Source of the DNA: Trema orientale
Lineage: Eukaryota; Streptophyta; Magnoliopsida; Rosales; Cannabaceae
Reading direction: 5' to 3'
Assembly (NCBI GenBank): GCA_002914845.1
Contig: JXTC01000080.1
Coordinates: 568,474-632,473, forward strand
DNA: 64,000 nt
The notes beneath the pieces are model-generated. The model made no database searches. It was not told where the DNA came from and saw only the letters and a program-made list of their open reading frames with translations. The translations under genes were made by a program, and so were the position numbers. Below are positions 11,546 through 23,965 of the stretch, piece by piece. The stretch's first letter is position 1, and each line of letters starts with the position of its first letter.

Positions 11546-12684
11546 GGATTTATATCACTTGCAATTCCCAACCGTCCTCGAGTATTAATTAATCAGGTCC
11601 CCAATTTATTTTTTATTTTTTATATATATATATATAGTTTTTAGATTCCCAACCTTGGATATTGTTACTACTTTAGTCCATTTTTCAATTTTCCGTCTAA
11701 TTCAGTTGTTATTTAACAATTTTAATTTCACTTGGATCCTTAACTTTTACACAATGTATCACTTAGGTCTCTATTCTTTATTTTGTAGCTTGTATTAAAT
11801 AAATTAATGAACAGTACTAATGGAATGTTCAATACCAATAAGGCATTTTTTGAAAAAAAATAATCTAAACAATAATATTATTTCTAGTTAATTCTTATTA
11901 ATTGTGAATTTTTGCAAATGATGGTAAAGTTCATTTTCTCAAATTCCATGAAATTTTCAATATTTTTTTAGTTAAAACTCATAAATAATAAAAGAAGTTT
12001 AAAAACCCCTCAAATAACAAATAGACATTAATTTTTAGAAAATCATGGGTTTGATAATGATAATAGTTAATAACACAAAAATTAGTATTAATGAATAGAT
12101 ACTAATCGATTACATACATGGATATAACAGGAGAAATATAAGTGTACTATTTAACAATGATTACTTGTTAATGGTCACAAAATTCATTAATTTTCTGCAA
12201 TTTTATGAACTCACAATCATTTAAAAATAGTTTAAAAATCTCTCAACTAACAAATGGATATTAATTCGTACAAAAAATATGGGTTTTGATATGTGTAATT
12301 TTGGTATGTATTTCAATTGATTTCTAACTGAACCATTTTGATGTTACTTTTGAATTTGATAGTTTTCATTAATTTATTTAGTACAATTTATTTAGAGTTG
12401 GATTTTAACTCAAAATGACTTAATTGTTACAAAAATGAAAGTTTAAGAGGAGTCAAATGCTATAAAATAAAAAATGGTGACCTAAGTGATATATTGTATA
12501 AAGGTTGAAGACCCAAGTGATATCAAAACTGTTAAATAAAAGCTGAATTAGATGGAAAAGTGAAAAATGGATTAAAGTGATACGAATGTGTAAGTTTAGG
12601 GATCTAAAAACTAAAAAAAAAAAAAATATTGGGCACCTGATTAGTACTCAGAAAAAAGATTGAGACCGCATGTGATATAAACCC
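11546..12684. mobile_element. Foldback-like element with inverted repeats of about 230 bp
   Basis: The left end (GGATTTATATCACTTGC) and the reverse complement of the right end (AGGGTTTATATCACATGC) remain alignable for roughly 230 bp. Shared blocks include TTTTTAGATCCC/TTCCC.AACCTT, TTTAGTCCATTTTTCA, TAATTCAG.TGTTATTTAACA and ATATCACTTAGGTC. Core about 680 bp, AT-rich, with no coding capacity. Flanks TGAAATAAA and TAAAATAAA agree at 7 of 9 positions, which would suit a 9-bp Mutator-type duplication, but such AT-rich flanks are weak evidence. Confidence 0.7.
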
Positions 12685-15600
12685 TAAAATAAAATAAGAA
12701 CAAAGATAATTTTTACGTGGTTCAGAAATTCTACTCTACAGTAACATGCCTTGGTATTGAACAATCTAATAAGTAATAAAAGATTACAAATACCAAATTA
12801 ATGGACGTAAACAAATAAAATTAAGTCTTTCTTTTTTATTTTATCACCGCTGTATAGAATCAACTTGCTAGACTTATCCAATGAGCACCACTTGTCTTGA
12901 TTGTTTGTTACAGTTGAACTCCGTTCAATGCCTTTAAATCATCTTTTTCCTATAGAACTCAGTTTCTTCTTTCCAAAGAACACAATAAAGTATTTTTCTA
13001 AGTTTAAAACGAAGAACCCTACACCAACTAGGTTCTCTCTAAACTACCGAGAATTTACGCTCAAAACATGTTTTTGTAGCTAGTTTTTCTTAAAAAAAAA
13101 AAAAAAAGAAGAAAAGTTCTAAAAACTCACAAAGCACTAAAATATTTTTCTGCACTCTAAGGCAATGCTCTTACATTTAACTCAATGGTATGTATAGAAA
13201 AATATAATATTCTTTAGACGTAGAGTCTGACTGGTTTTCAAAATGAAAACAAAAAAAAAAAAAGGAAAAAAAAACCACTTAAAACTATTCAAGTTGGTTA
13301 AAACACATTAAGAGCTATTTCATAGATTTTAGAGGAAAAGAATTACGAGAAAAAAGTCTTAAAAAATTAAAAGGAAAATACTTGTCCACAAAATTTATAT
13401 AACTTTATTTTGATATTGACATTTTTAATTTTACTAATTAATGTGTCAATTTTATATATTAAAAAATGATATCAAATCAAACTCTCATTTTTCTTGAAAA
13501 AAAAAATTCTATCATTTTTTGTTTCAATCCAAATAAGAAAAAAATGAGATCCTTAGAGTCTTTTTTTTTTTCCCTCTAAAAGTCTAAGTTCCAAATGAAG
13601 CCTCAAAGTTATGGATAATTAGACTCAACAACACGTATTGTACAAATCTTAATAACAAATATGCAGAGTGACAATCTACTAGAACATTATTTGCAATGAC
13701 TCTTTTGTGTGGCCCAAATTACAAACTCGGGTATTGCCATAAGATACCGACACTAAAATACCTAAGTGATCATTTTAAAAAAAATAAATTGGAAATACAG
13801 TTTGTGTTTTTCTTTTGTTATATATTAGGGAGTACGTAGTTAGTCCTCTAAGAATAATTGGCAAAAACAAAAAACAATATATATATATATCTTAGAAAAA
13901 ACAGACTCTGTCTCTAACGGGCCAAGAAATTAAAGAACGAAGAGAAATTAGAGTGAGTGTCCGTTTTGGACGCTTTGTTTTGAAAAAAATGTCCATTTCT
14001 TTTAGTTTTTATATGTACTAGGTATACGAATTGGATAAATCAAATAACTCTATATATATATACACTTGAACATGAACTAAAAGAGAAATAAAGAGACATT
14101 TTTTAAGGACTTTGAAAAACGTCCATTCAAGACACAAGAAAGAAGGCGCATGTTCTGAGCAGAATAATATGGCTTCCATGATACATCTACCATTGTAGGC
14201 CCAAGGCCAATCATAGTTGGCACCTAGCATCACTATTTGGGCCTAGGATGCTGGACGCGTCGTAGAGCCCATAACGCGCTCTGTTCTTAATGATAGTAGT
14301 CTTAGAATTATAATTGGCTAAACTGATAAAAAATAGCTTGAGGTTTTGAGGTTTAGATGTTCTATAATTTAAAAGAAAAATGACATTCCATACGGGTGTT
14401 TTGAAAACTAATAACTATTATACGACTTGATCCAAAGTACTTATTTTTGTACGACCTTCATTAGAAAAATTATTTTTTGAGGAGAAACTTTTTGACACTC
14501 AAAGTTCTCAATAGCTTCATCGGAGAGCTTGTAGAGGTCTCTTTTGAAGATTTCTGAGGAAGAAGATAAATGAAGACTGTTGTTTGGTCTATGGGGGTTG
14601 AAAGTGTGGGTATATGGGTCGACGATTGGGTTACCAACGGAAATAGCATTCGATCTAGGTGAAGTAATCCCAAAAAAAATAAATAAATACAAAACCTTTT
14701 CAATCAAAGGGAAGCTTATTTGATCATTCTCTGATTGTTCATCAATAACCATTACAGTGAGTTCATGCAAATGATCTTTTAATTTTTTTTTGAAAGATGA
14801 TTTCGGTTTTACTTGTGAAATTGTAACAGCTATGGAAATGCAATACTTGTGAAAATTGGGACTAAGATTGGGATTTTAGGGGGAAATGGTTGCTTTATTA
14901 TTCCAAAATAAAGATAGTTTGAGATTTAAAGACTGGTTTAGATACTTTTTTAGAATTTTAATGCATGAGTTAGAATACAAAAAAGATTGAGATGACAGAG
15001 TTTGCCAACTGTTTGACTTAATGCCAAAATAAAAGCATAACCCACTATACGCTAAGAGATACTAATTGATTATCCTAAATATTATTGATTATATCTTTTC
15101 TTCTTTATATTTTAGTCTTTTGAGGAGAATTGATTCAGGTTCTAAATATTATTGCTTATGTTCTAGCTTCTTGTGCTTTGATATATTACTTCCATAAAAA
15201 GTTGATGGCTATTAAGCTAGGAGATACTAATTTTTCAATCATATTCTTCATCCATAGTGTTACTAATGTTGACAGACTCGGGTTTGATTTGAGGTCTCTT
15301 TGGTTTTGTTTCTTTTTCTTTAAAAAAGGAGTAAGAGTGTGGCTTTATCCGAGGTCAATTGGAGCCCTTATTGCTGAGATGGAGAAAAATCTCTGAGGTA
15401 ATAATGTAGGCAATATTTCAAATATCTTCATTTTTATGCTGAGATATTGTAAATATTTTTCATTCCATCATGTATTTGGTGCATGCTTTTTTCAGATATG
15501 ACCGATGGATATGAATGCGTCCTTCAAAAGCACCAGATAACTCTTTTGTCAATTATGTGCAGATACTTATTCAGACTACCTATCTTCTTGATTTACTTTT

Positions 15601-16500
15601 AGGAAGTTACCGCATATATAAGTATTATATGGTACAGTAAATTTCTCACATTTTTCACCGAAAATTTTTTGTATACTTGTATATATGTACATGGACCTAT
15701 TTGAAGTAACAAATATTTATTCTGTATTAGAATTCATGCTTTATTCTATCTAATCTGGCAATTACAATGATTCCAGAACAATGGTGGTATAAGTAGCCTA
15801 TTAGCAAAATTACCCAAATTTGCTTAACGCCCTATAAACTCTTTTTTCTCACAAACTTGATTCTTCTGAGCTCTCTTTACTCCTTTCCAATAAGATTTCA
15901 CTTCTTTATTTATTTATTTCCTCTCATTTTCAATAAAAAAGCAGAGGAAGATTTAGAAGAAGCTCTATAAAGCCCCAAATAATAAAAGCTGATGTAAGCT
16001 CTCCGGTCCAAGTCATAATCATTTACAAGGACGATCAAGATAGGTTGATAGGTATTGATTCAAAGCTATTAGAATTCGACGTCTTTGATTTCTCGAGACT
16101 TTCTTGATGGATCTTCTTATTCTTCTTCTTCCAAGATTGTGAATTATGCCTAAGAGCTTGACCTCCATTTTGTGGTTTTTCTTTTCAGTTTCTTTAGCTT
16201 TAATTTTATTGTTTGAAATATAGACAACTGAAATGTCGAGGCTTATTTATTTTTCTGATGATGAATTAGTCCGTGAGGTATTTGCTTGGTTGTTTTACCT
16301 GAGATGTATTGAAAATTGAGATTTTTCCTATTGTTTTCGTTTCTTTTATCTGATATGCATACATTCATATATACCATAATACACAAAAGTATTCGAAGCA
16401 GATAAGTGGTTGATAAAATTGTGTAGAATTATTATAAGTAGAATTGTTATACACCAAATACTCGATAAAATTGCTCAATGATAATTAAGTTGAAACTTTT
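12685..16500. other. Gene-poor AT-rich region with uncertain coding remnants
   Basis: No gene is recognised. Stretches that look less random: 12700-13080; a minus-strand open frame of 109 codons (14441-14770); a plus-strand open frame of 88 codons (15130-15396); and about 15940-16108 (+), where a stop-to-stop frame includes ADVSSPVQVIIIYKDDQD and could be an exon or remnant of an unidentified plant protein. None could be assigned to a family. Poly-A/T runs occur near 13090-13110, 13248-13270 and 13560-13575. Confidence 0.35.
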
Positions 16501-16501
16501 G

Positions 16502-16930
16502 TGGTTTTCTGTGATTTACTAAGCTACATGGCATTTTGCAAAATGGAAACCACGATAGTTTACAGGAAACCTTCTTGCTTTCCTATAATTTACTTAGCTG
16601 TAGAATATTTTGCTAAAGAAAACTACGAAGGTTTCCTGTGATTTACTTAGCTACATGACATTCTGCAAAAAAAAAAACACCACGATGGTTCCAGGAAACC
16701 TTCGTAGTTTCCTGTGATTTATTTAGCTACAAAGTATTTTGCAAAAAGAAAACCACAATAGTTTCCAGAAAATGTTCGTGGTTTCTTGTGATTTACTTAC
16801 TATACATTCTGCTAAAGGAAACTAAACTGATTTCCAGGAAACCTTTGTGACTTCTTGTGATTTACTTACGTATAAGACATTCTGCTAATAGGAAACTAAA
16901 TTAGTTTCTAGGAAACCACAAAGATTTCCT
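16502..16930. repeat. Minisatellite of about 70 bp, six imperfect units
   Basis: Units start near 16502, 16577, 16631, 16708, 16780 and 16850. Consensus elements are TTTCCTGTGATTTACTTAGC, ACATTCTGC.AAA, AAACCACGATAGTTTCCAGG and AAACCTTCGTG. One unit (16577-16630) carries an internal deletion of about 20 bp. Within each unit GAAACCACGA.GGTTTCC is self-complementary, so every unit can form a small hairpin. Copies are diverged, so the array is not recent. Confidence 0.85.
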
Positions 16931-17106
16931 GTTTAAAAAAAAAAAAAAAAAAGAGCTTATTTACTAAAATGCCACAGCATTTTCTAGCTCCCAAAGTATT
17001 TAGAAAAATGCCCTAAAAAGGTCGTATAGAATTTTAATTATTTTTGAAAAATTGTAAATTTGATAATATTTTTTGAAAAATAGATATAAGTGTCTAAAAC
17101 CCTAAT

Positions 17107-17374
17107 TTAAACTCTGAAGTTTGAACTCTGCAAAATAATACCCTGATATTAAGAATTTTGAAAATTAATATCTTCAGTTGACTTTTTAAATAACTTAAAT
17201 TGGTAAAAGACAATAATATCCTTAAAATTAAAAAAAAATATTAATCTAATTCTAGTGGAAGATATTATTATTTTTTTATTACTAATATTAGTCAAAAAGT
17301 CAGTCCAAAGTATTAATTTCAGAAATTCTTAATCTCAGGATACTATTTTGCGGAGTCTAAACTTTAGAGTTTAA
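17107..17374. mobile_element. Short inverted-repeat element (MITE-like)
   Basis: The left arm (TTTAAACTCTGAAGTTTGAA, then CTCTGCAAAATAATACCCTG) and the reverse complement of the right arm (TTTAAACTCTAAAGTTTAGA, then CTCCGCAAAATAGTATCCTG) stay alignable for about 90 bp around a short AT-rich core. No coding capacity. Confidence 0.65.
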
Positions 17375-17569
17375 ATTGCAAAATACTCAAACTTTAGAGT
17401 ATTTTTTTGTAGTTCACCTCGTATTAATTTTTGTTTGTAATCGACAGCTTTATATTCTTTTTATCATTTATGCAGTACAAAGGATAATGAATAAAGGTTT
17501 TCCGATTGTTCGGTAAAGATTTGTAAAATTGTGTTTAGTTTGTTTTCATAGTTGAACTTTTATAAATAG

Positions 17570-17930
17570 ATTAATTGTGAAAAAAATACTCTGAGATATG
17601 ATTTTTCTGTAATATTAACCATATCTCTTGATTTATACAAAATTATATTTCTACATTTGAAATCTCCGCAAATATATAACTTCTGTGTACAAATAGTAAT
17701 TTGTGCTGACTATTTTAAGTTATTTTTAATAGATTTTTTGAGTTTATCAGCAGAAATAAGATATCCTCAATATAATTCATATTATGTGTGAAGAATTTCT
17801 TGATCAACTTTTATATGGATGGGACATCGCAAAAATTTTAAATATGCAAGTATAATTATATATAAGTAAAAAGATAGGATTAAATTTACAAAAACATCAT
17901 ATTTTGAGATAGTTTTTTATTAACCCTATA
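17570..17930. repeat. Family-C element (copy 1, diverged)
   Basis: Shares with 50339-50698 and 59702-60052 the order of blocks ACCATAT.T.TTGA.TT, CAAAATTATAT.T..ACATTTGAAAT, TTTTAAGTTATTTTTAATA and a TTAACCCTATA end. Elements are about 350 bp with long imperfect inverted ends. Boundaries here are approximate. Confidence 0.5.
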
Positions 17931-18454
17931 TAATTTAATACATATATATATACCCATTTTTCAGTAAGTATCGCTGAAAGGAGCAATCAGCACAAATTAC
18001 TAAAAGGACTGAGCACCATTTTTACATAACATAATCCTAGCTACTTAAAAATCACATCAATAGTAAATTTTGTCAAATTCTGGAAATTTTAAAATTTTGC
18101 ACTGTTATTTTATGAGGGAGAGAAAATAAAAATTTGGGAACGGATTCTATTTTCTTTGTTTGGGTTGAACAAAGGGAAAATTTTTTTAGAAAAAATGAGA
18201 ATTAAATTTGATGTAACTTTTAATTTTGAATATATAATTTTTTTTTTACAAATAGAATAGAAAAAGGTTTCGGTAGAAATTTTATACAATTTTACAGAAA
18301 TTGTAACCTCTTTCTTTTGCCACGCAATATTTTTCGTCGTAAAATGCATGTGAAAAACAAAAAGAAAAAGATTTGTAAAAGAAATAAATAACAATAATAC
18401 TAATATTGAAAAGCAAAGTTGTGGTTGTTGGACTTAAAAGAAGCCACTGTAAAT

Positions 18455-19070
18455 TGAGAAAATGACATGTATAGGACTTGGGTGTATTTTTCTGAAAATG
18501 ATATTTTTAGGAGTATTAAGGCCATCTCTAACTCAAAATTTTATTTTAGTACAACTCTAAAATGGAGTAACATTATTCTATATTTTTTTCCTATCTCTAA
18601 CCCACTACTCCAAAAACTACACAAAAAAGAATATTCGCTACACTAAAAAAGAATATTCTCTGTTTTTTTTACTCAAGTCTCTTTTTTACCCTTAGAATAT
18701 TTGTAGAAATCAACTTTTATATGAGAGTATTTTTGGTAATTTGACAAGAAATGATAAAAAAAAAAAAAAAAATAGCACAGAGCGCCATTGCTATAGTGAC
18801 GCGCCGCGTTTTCCCATTTTGGCGCATAATTTACCGCCTGATTGGAGTGGATTTAGTGCGCTATTTTGGTCAAAAATAGCATTTTACTGCACGATTGGAG
18901 ATGGCCTAAGGACTTTTTTGGATATAAAAAAAGTTATTATTTAGGACTTTTTCATGGTCATGAAATTATTGACCATATGTTAAGATATTTTTGACACTCC
19001 TAAATATATTATTTTTAAAAAAATGTAAAAAAAAAAATCATTTTGGCCCAAATTAGTCATACCCATTATC
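18455..19070. repeat. Family-A element (copy 2), interrupted by a younger MITE
   Basis: The right part (about 18910-19070) has the family-A end: poly-A, then ATCATTTTGGCCCAAATTAG. The left part (about 18455-18519) has the degenerate opposite end and TTTTTCTGAAAATGATATTT. The Tourist-type MITE at 18520-18906 separates the two halves. Left boundary uncertain. Confidence 0.5.
18520..18906. mobile_element. Tourist/Harbinger-type MITE with TAA duplication, nested
   Basis: It starts GGCCATCTCTAACTC and ends GATTGGAGATGGCC, typical ends of plant PIF/Harbinger-derived MITEs, and is flanked on both sides by TAA (18517-18519 and 18907-18909). It is 387 bp with a GC-richer right half and no transposase. 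It is inserted in a family-A repeat, so it is the younger of the two. Confidence 0.82.
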
Positions 19071-21245
19071 CTTTACTCTTGTAAATTGGCTTACTTTAGT
19101 ACTATCTCCGTTTCGTACTGCGATAAGTTCTTATTAAACTTTAACCTTCTATTTTTGTACTTTTTTTAAAAAGAAAAAAAAACAAATCTCAACAAATTCA
19201 TATATTATATGTATAATTTAAATTTGAGCTCGGTGAAAGAAAAACATTTATATCTTTTGAAATCACACAATATAAATTAGAAAATATATATTTATGTGTT
19301 TGAAGGCTATAACAAATTAAATTTCTCAAAATGTTACAAATCATTTATTGTTCTAGATGATTATTTTTTGATTATTTTTGTGATGTCAATCGGTATTTTC
19401 AAAGAGTATAAATATTTCTTTAAATAATTTTAAACTCTATTTTGACTATGTATATAACTTTAGTGAGATTTGATAGAAAAATACTAATAAAAAATTTTAT
19501 TTGATATTAACAAAAATGTACGAATTTTTTGCGAAATGACTATAGTCATGGGTTTTATTTGTTATTATCTCTTTACATTAGTCTGAATATTCCGCTTTTC
19601 TTAATCCTATATTATATTTTTTTTAAAAAAATCCTAGATTATTATGTAGTCAATGATCAGGAGCAAGCAATAAACACCAAAGATATGCCACTTTCCAAAA
19701 AAAAAAATAAAACTATGCAACGGTGAGCACTTTAATATTGGTGAATCTTGAACGTCAAATTATACCCATGTCTATACTATCGCATTTAAAGTAATTAAAG
19801 TCTATAGATGTGATGGTTCAGAAAATGGATGTGATAATAAAATATTGTGGTTCAGGAATAACTATTACTAATTTACTGGTAGAGTACCTCTTGTACATAT
19901 ATAGTGCGAAATCCTTTTTTGTTTATTAATTCAATAATTATCTATTGTTTTACATAACAGTAACAATATTATTCCTATCTAATCTTCCTGATTTGATGCT
20001 AAAGTACTTTAGAAAGTAGTCCCCCCTCCCCTCCGCTTTCCCGCGATTGGAAAACTTATGCAGCTAGAGATGACACTTTGTCGCTATACTATGAGTACTA
20101 TGTGTGTCTTAATGGAACATTATCAGATATCACAAGTAACAAGCTTTATATATATATTCCTCTTCCTCTCTCACATCAATTGAGTTCGCAAATGGAAGTG
20201 AAAAATCAATTATTCTTTTCTTTAATTTTTAGGGATTTCTTGTAATAGGTCGGAACTTGGTTTTATTATATTTTTTAATGGTTCGAGTATTCCAGGCTTG
20301 AATCACAACTTTATTAAGTACAATTACCACACTGGGACTAGTTCAGACCTCAGCGAGTGAGATAGAGATTGGGTATTAGGTTGAGAGTTCTACTCCTAAA
20401 GTGCGTGAATTATTTTCATTTATTTATAATAAGTGAAAATCATTAGTTAAGTAAAAAAAAAAACAATAAAACTCTAAGTTTGCAACCACCGAACTTTTCT
20501 AAATATAGAGAAAAATACTATATATCAAGACAAAATCGTATTGTTCAAGGCAAAAAAAAAAAAGACAGTCATATTGATTAACTTCATATATATATATATA
20601 TATATTAATTATCGTTAGAATATTTTTATTACCTACAAATGGATGTTTATTTTAAAGAGAAAAGGACAGTTATATCCTTCAACGTCATTCAATACTCAGG
20701 GTAACTTCTTTCTTATGAAGATAAAAACAAAGATTACCCAAGTAATTTTTTTTGACCCTGTTCAATGAGGCGTTTTTCTATTTTGATTTGGAGTGGAATC
20801 CCTTTTTCGAGGGGTAAAAACAGGATTACCCAAAAGTACCGTCGAAACAAGTTAATTAAAAGAAGATGCCTATCTTATTATATAATATAGTACTAGGCGG
20901 ATTAGATAATTAACAAATTTTTTCCCTAAAAAAATTTAACAAATAAATCACGGAAATTTTCTAATTGGAAATTAAACACTCGAATTGATGATAGTGAATA
21001 ATTTTGAACCGTCGAATACTCGAATTGTGTTGTAAAGTTTACTAAAAAGAAAATTTAAGAACTTATTTAATTTGTGTACTATTTGATCTAATGTTATTTT
21101 TAATCTGAGACACTGAGACTAAGACTGACATGCAGATTCTAAAACATATTTCAAGCAGAGCCTCTAATAAACTAATATATATAATTTCATATTAAAGGCA
21201 GTGTACAATAAGAGGATAAAATATATAATATTGGAGCAGAAACTT
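19071..21245. other. AT-rich intergenic DNA
   Basis: No gene recognised. Contains a (TA)n microsatellite at about 20587-20606, a C-rich patch near 20021-20042, and 20690-20850 with two GATTACCCAA-type motifs of unknown meaning. Confidence 0.45.
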
Positions 21246-22136
21246 AGGCTCTGTTTGATATTATTTTCTGTTTTTGTTCTCAAAGTTATGTTTTCAAGTA
21301 TGAGAACAAAAACTGTTTTTTTATTGTTTTCAAAGAACACTAAATGTTTGGTAAATGTTTTCTAAAAATCAGTTTTCAGGGGAAAAGATTAGATGAATAT
21401 AAAAAAAAATTTGTATTAGGAAAAAATATATATATTTAGAGGGAGAAAGTCAAGAGAGTGAGGAGAGAGAAATTCAAGTGAGGGAATGAGGAGAGAGAAA
21501 GTTATAAGAGAAAATGTAATAAAAGATAATAATGCGAGAGAAAGTGATGAAAAAGAATGAGAAAATAAAAAATGATAAAAAAGATAAAAGAGAGAAAAAA
21601 GAAAATAATAAAAACATATAAAAGAGAGAACGTAATAAAAATACATAAGGAGAGAGAAGAAAGATAGAGAAAGTCATAAAAGACAAAATAGCAATAGAAA
21701 ATGAAGAGAGAGAATGTGATTTAAAAAAATGAATAGAAAATGATAAGAGGAAGTAAAAAGAGAGAAAGTAATGAGATAAAATGAGGAGAGAGAAAATGTG
21801 AAGAGAGAATGAAAAGAGAGAAAGTGATGAGAGAGAGAAAATGATGAGATAGAATGAGAAAAGAGAAAGTGATTATAAAGAAGGTGATGAGAGAGAAAAT
21901 TATGAAAGAATGTGCATGTGAAAGTTATGTAAAAGAATAAATTTAAAAAAAAAATTAAGAAAACAGTTTGAAAACGACATTTTGTTATTTTCTGAATTTT
22001 CTGTTTTCTTTAATTTTGTTTTTAAAAACTGTTCTCAAAAAATAATATCAAACACCTTTATTTGTTCTCAGAAAATAATTTTCTATTTTTAAAAACAAAA
22101 ATAATTTTTGTAGTTATAATGCCAAATATCCCCTTA
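21246..22136. mobile_element. TIR element of about 890 bp filled by a purine-strand minisatellite
   Basis: The left end (TAGGCTCTGTTTGATATTAT) and the reverse complement of the right end (TAAGGGGATATTTGGCATTA) are related. Inside lie further inverted matches such as GAGAACAAAAACTG against its complement near 22025-22060 and TTTGATATTATTTT. The middle, about 21430-21960, is almost entirely A and G plus T on the + strand, built from degenerate units like GAGAGAAAGTGATGA and AGAATGAG. Open frames on the minus strand here are only the translated repeat. Termini resemble plant hAT/Mutator-derived non-autonomous elements; the superfamily is not settled. Confidence 0.65.
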
Positions 22137-22922
22137 CTTTCGCATGATTACAATCAATTAATCAATTAGTAAAACTGGCAAAGTAGAATGATGTCAATTA
22201 CGCCCACCCCAACACAACTTTTCCTTTTCTTTTCTCTCTTTGCACTTTCTTTGTAAATTCAAGTTTCGCATTTTTATTACGCTTTGAACACGTGAGATGA
22301 GAATCGTTATCATTGGTGAGTCATAAGGTTACGGATTAAAAGAAAAGTTATGCACTTGTGCTTATGATAATCAAGAAAATCAGGTCATATTGGAAGATAA
22401 GAGTTGCTGATCATCACCAAACAAATAAATTAACAGTTATGTACGTAGTTCTGTCATCATTCATAAAATTATATGTTCTTTCACTATAAATCACATCATT
22501 TCTAAACAATTAGCATTTCATTATTTTCATCTCGCCAGTTTGATTACTTCATTAAACAAGAGCCCGTACATGTATTTAAATATATTTTAACGGTAGTGCA
22601 CATTTATAAGGATTAGTCATATAATTATTTAAAATCAGACAATTATATATCTTAGAAAATTTACTATCTCGTCAAATTTTAACACGATTGGTATATTTAC
22701 ATTCACAAATATTAGAAGAAACCTTAAAATTTTTATCTCTTGTCCATAATTTTTTTTTGAGGTAATCTGAAGTTTTGACCCTCTTTGGTCCAATATGACA
22801 GCCACCTGCTAGCTGCATGATATATATGCTTTTCAATGTCAATTATGGAAGTGCCTGCGCATCAATGAATTAAAACATCGACCTCTTTGCTATATCGCTG
22901 TATATATATACATGTTCTAATT

Positions 22923-23144
22923 TAGTAGGTATTTTTTTTAATCTATTTATCTATGGGATAATTTCTTTTTTTAGCTATTAAATTATTATCTAAATGATTA
23001 TAATAATAATTTGAGTAATTAGAAAAAAATAAAAAATTATTTAATGTTTTTTTATTTCTATTTTATTACGGTAAAACGACGTCTAAGATGAAATTTAATT
23101 AAGTAAAATAATATCTATAAATAGATATAAAAAAATACCTACTG
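22923..23144. mobile_element. Family-B MITE (copy 1)
   Basis: The left arm (AGTAGGTATTTTTTTTAATC) and the reverse complement of the right arm (AGTAGGTATTTTTTTATATC) match over about 40 bp. Related copies lie at 29465-29690 and 42553-43085. AT-rich, non-coding. Confidence 0.65.
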
Positions 23145-23649
23145 AATTTGCTATGACTTTTCTTATAGTTGGTCCCTTAATTTGTTTTTCTCCTCATAGA
23201 AGGGTTTTTTATTTTAACTCCTATTTAATCTTCTGCTAATAGGAATATAGGGTAGCATTTATCCTATGGTACTTGGAAAGCCAGAGAATATATACTCTAA
23301 AACAAGTAACTCCACTAGGCTCTCAAGAACAATTAAGTTCTACAAAATCTTTATAGGAACAATATACGGTACTTTTAGCATCTTCAATTTGGTAAAGGCT
23401 AATGATTTCTTAGTTTGATAGCTGCTCTAGCTAGCTAGGGATATTATTTATCCGAAATGTTAATGCATGCCATAAAGGCTAAATCATCTTCTTCAATCTT
23501 CATTTTCCCTTTTTTGGTTTTAATGATAATCAAGAATTCAAGATACTTGTTACTGTTCACGTCTAAATTCGTAAATCATTTCAGGTTGTGAAGATAGTAA
23601 CACTAATTTGGTAATTAACTTCTAGACTTTCTCCTTAATTTGTATTCAG

Positions 23650-23965
23650 ATGATCTTTTTTTTTTTTCTTTTTTTTGCTGGAAGAAAAGATGAGGAGGAG
23701 CGACCAGCGTAGCTACCTTTCCTGAGCGTGACCATAAGAGCTCCAACCTAAGAATATTCCCCAATATATCCAAAAATGTTCCCCAAGACCTTACAGGCCA
23801 TCCGAACAACTAGCGATAATGACACATTGGGGCGAAAAGCAGGACACTGGACTGGCAGATAGGTATCCTCATATTTAAGACTCCCAAAGGAGCCACTTAG
23901 TTTCGAACTTAGGACCTTGAACTTCCAGGATAACAATGTTGCTACTAAGCTACCTATTCGGTGGT
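23650..23965 (-). mobile_element. SINE-like retroelement, tRNA-type head, on the minus strand
   Basis: Read on the minus strand it begins near CCGAATAGGTAGCTTAGTAG, which contains an RNA polymerase III A-box-like motif. About 60 bp later comes a B-box-like AAGTTCGAAACT. The body is of mixed composition and it ends in an A-rich tail (about 23653-23682 on +). That is the architecture of a tRNA-derived SINE of about 310 bp. I could not find a clear target-site duplication, so the ends are approximate. Open frames across it are not protein genes. Confidence 0.6.

Noticed and set aside
12700..13083. Possible gene exon around the 60-codon frame at 12901
   Set aside because: No family resemblance and no convincing splice context; looks more like decayed repeat DNA.
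16502..16930. CRISPR-like array
   Set aside because: Plant nuclear DNA; units are contiguous imperfect minisatellite copies without unique spacers.
18741..18944. 67-codon plus frame
   Set aside because: Lies within the Tourist MITE and its flank; no protein resemblance.
21416..21686. Overlapping hydrophobic open frames on the minus strand
   Set aside because: They are translations of the purine-strand minisatellite (Phe/Ser/Leu only), not genes.
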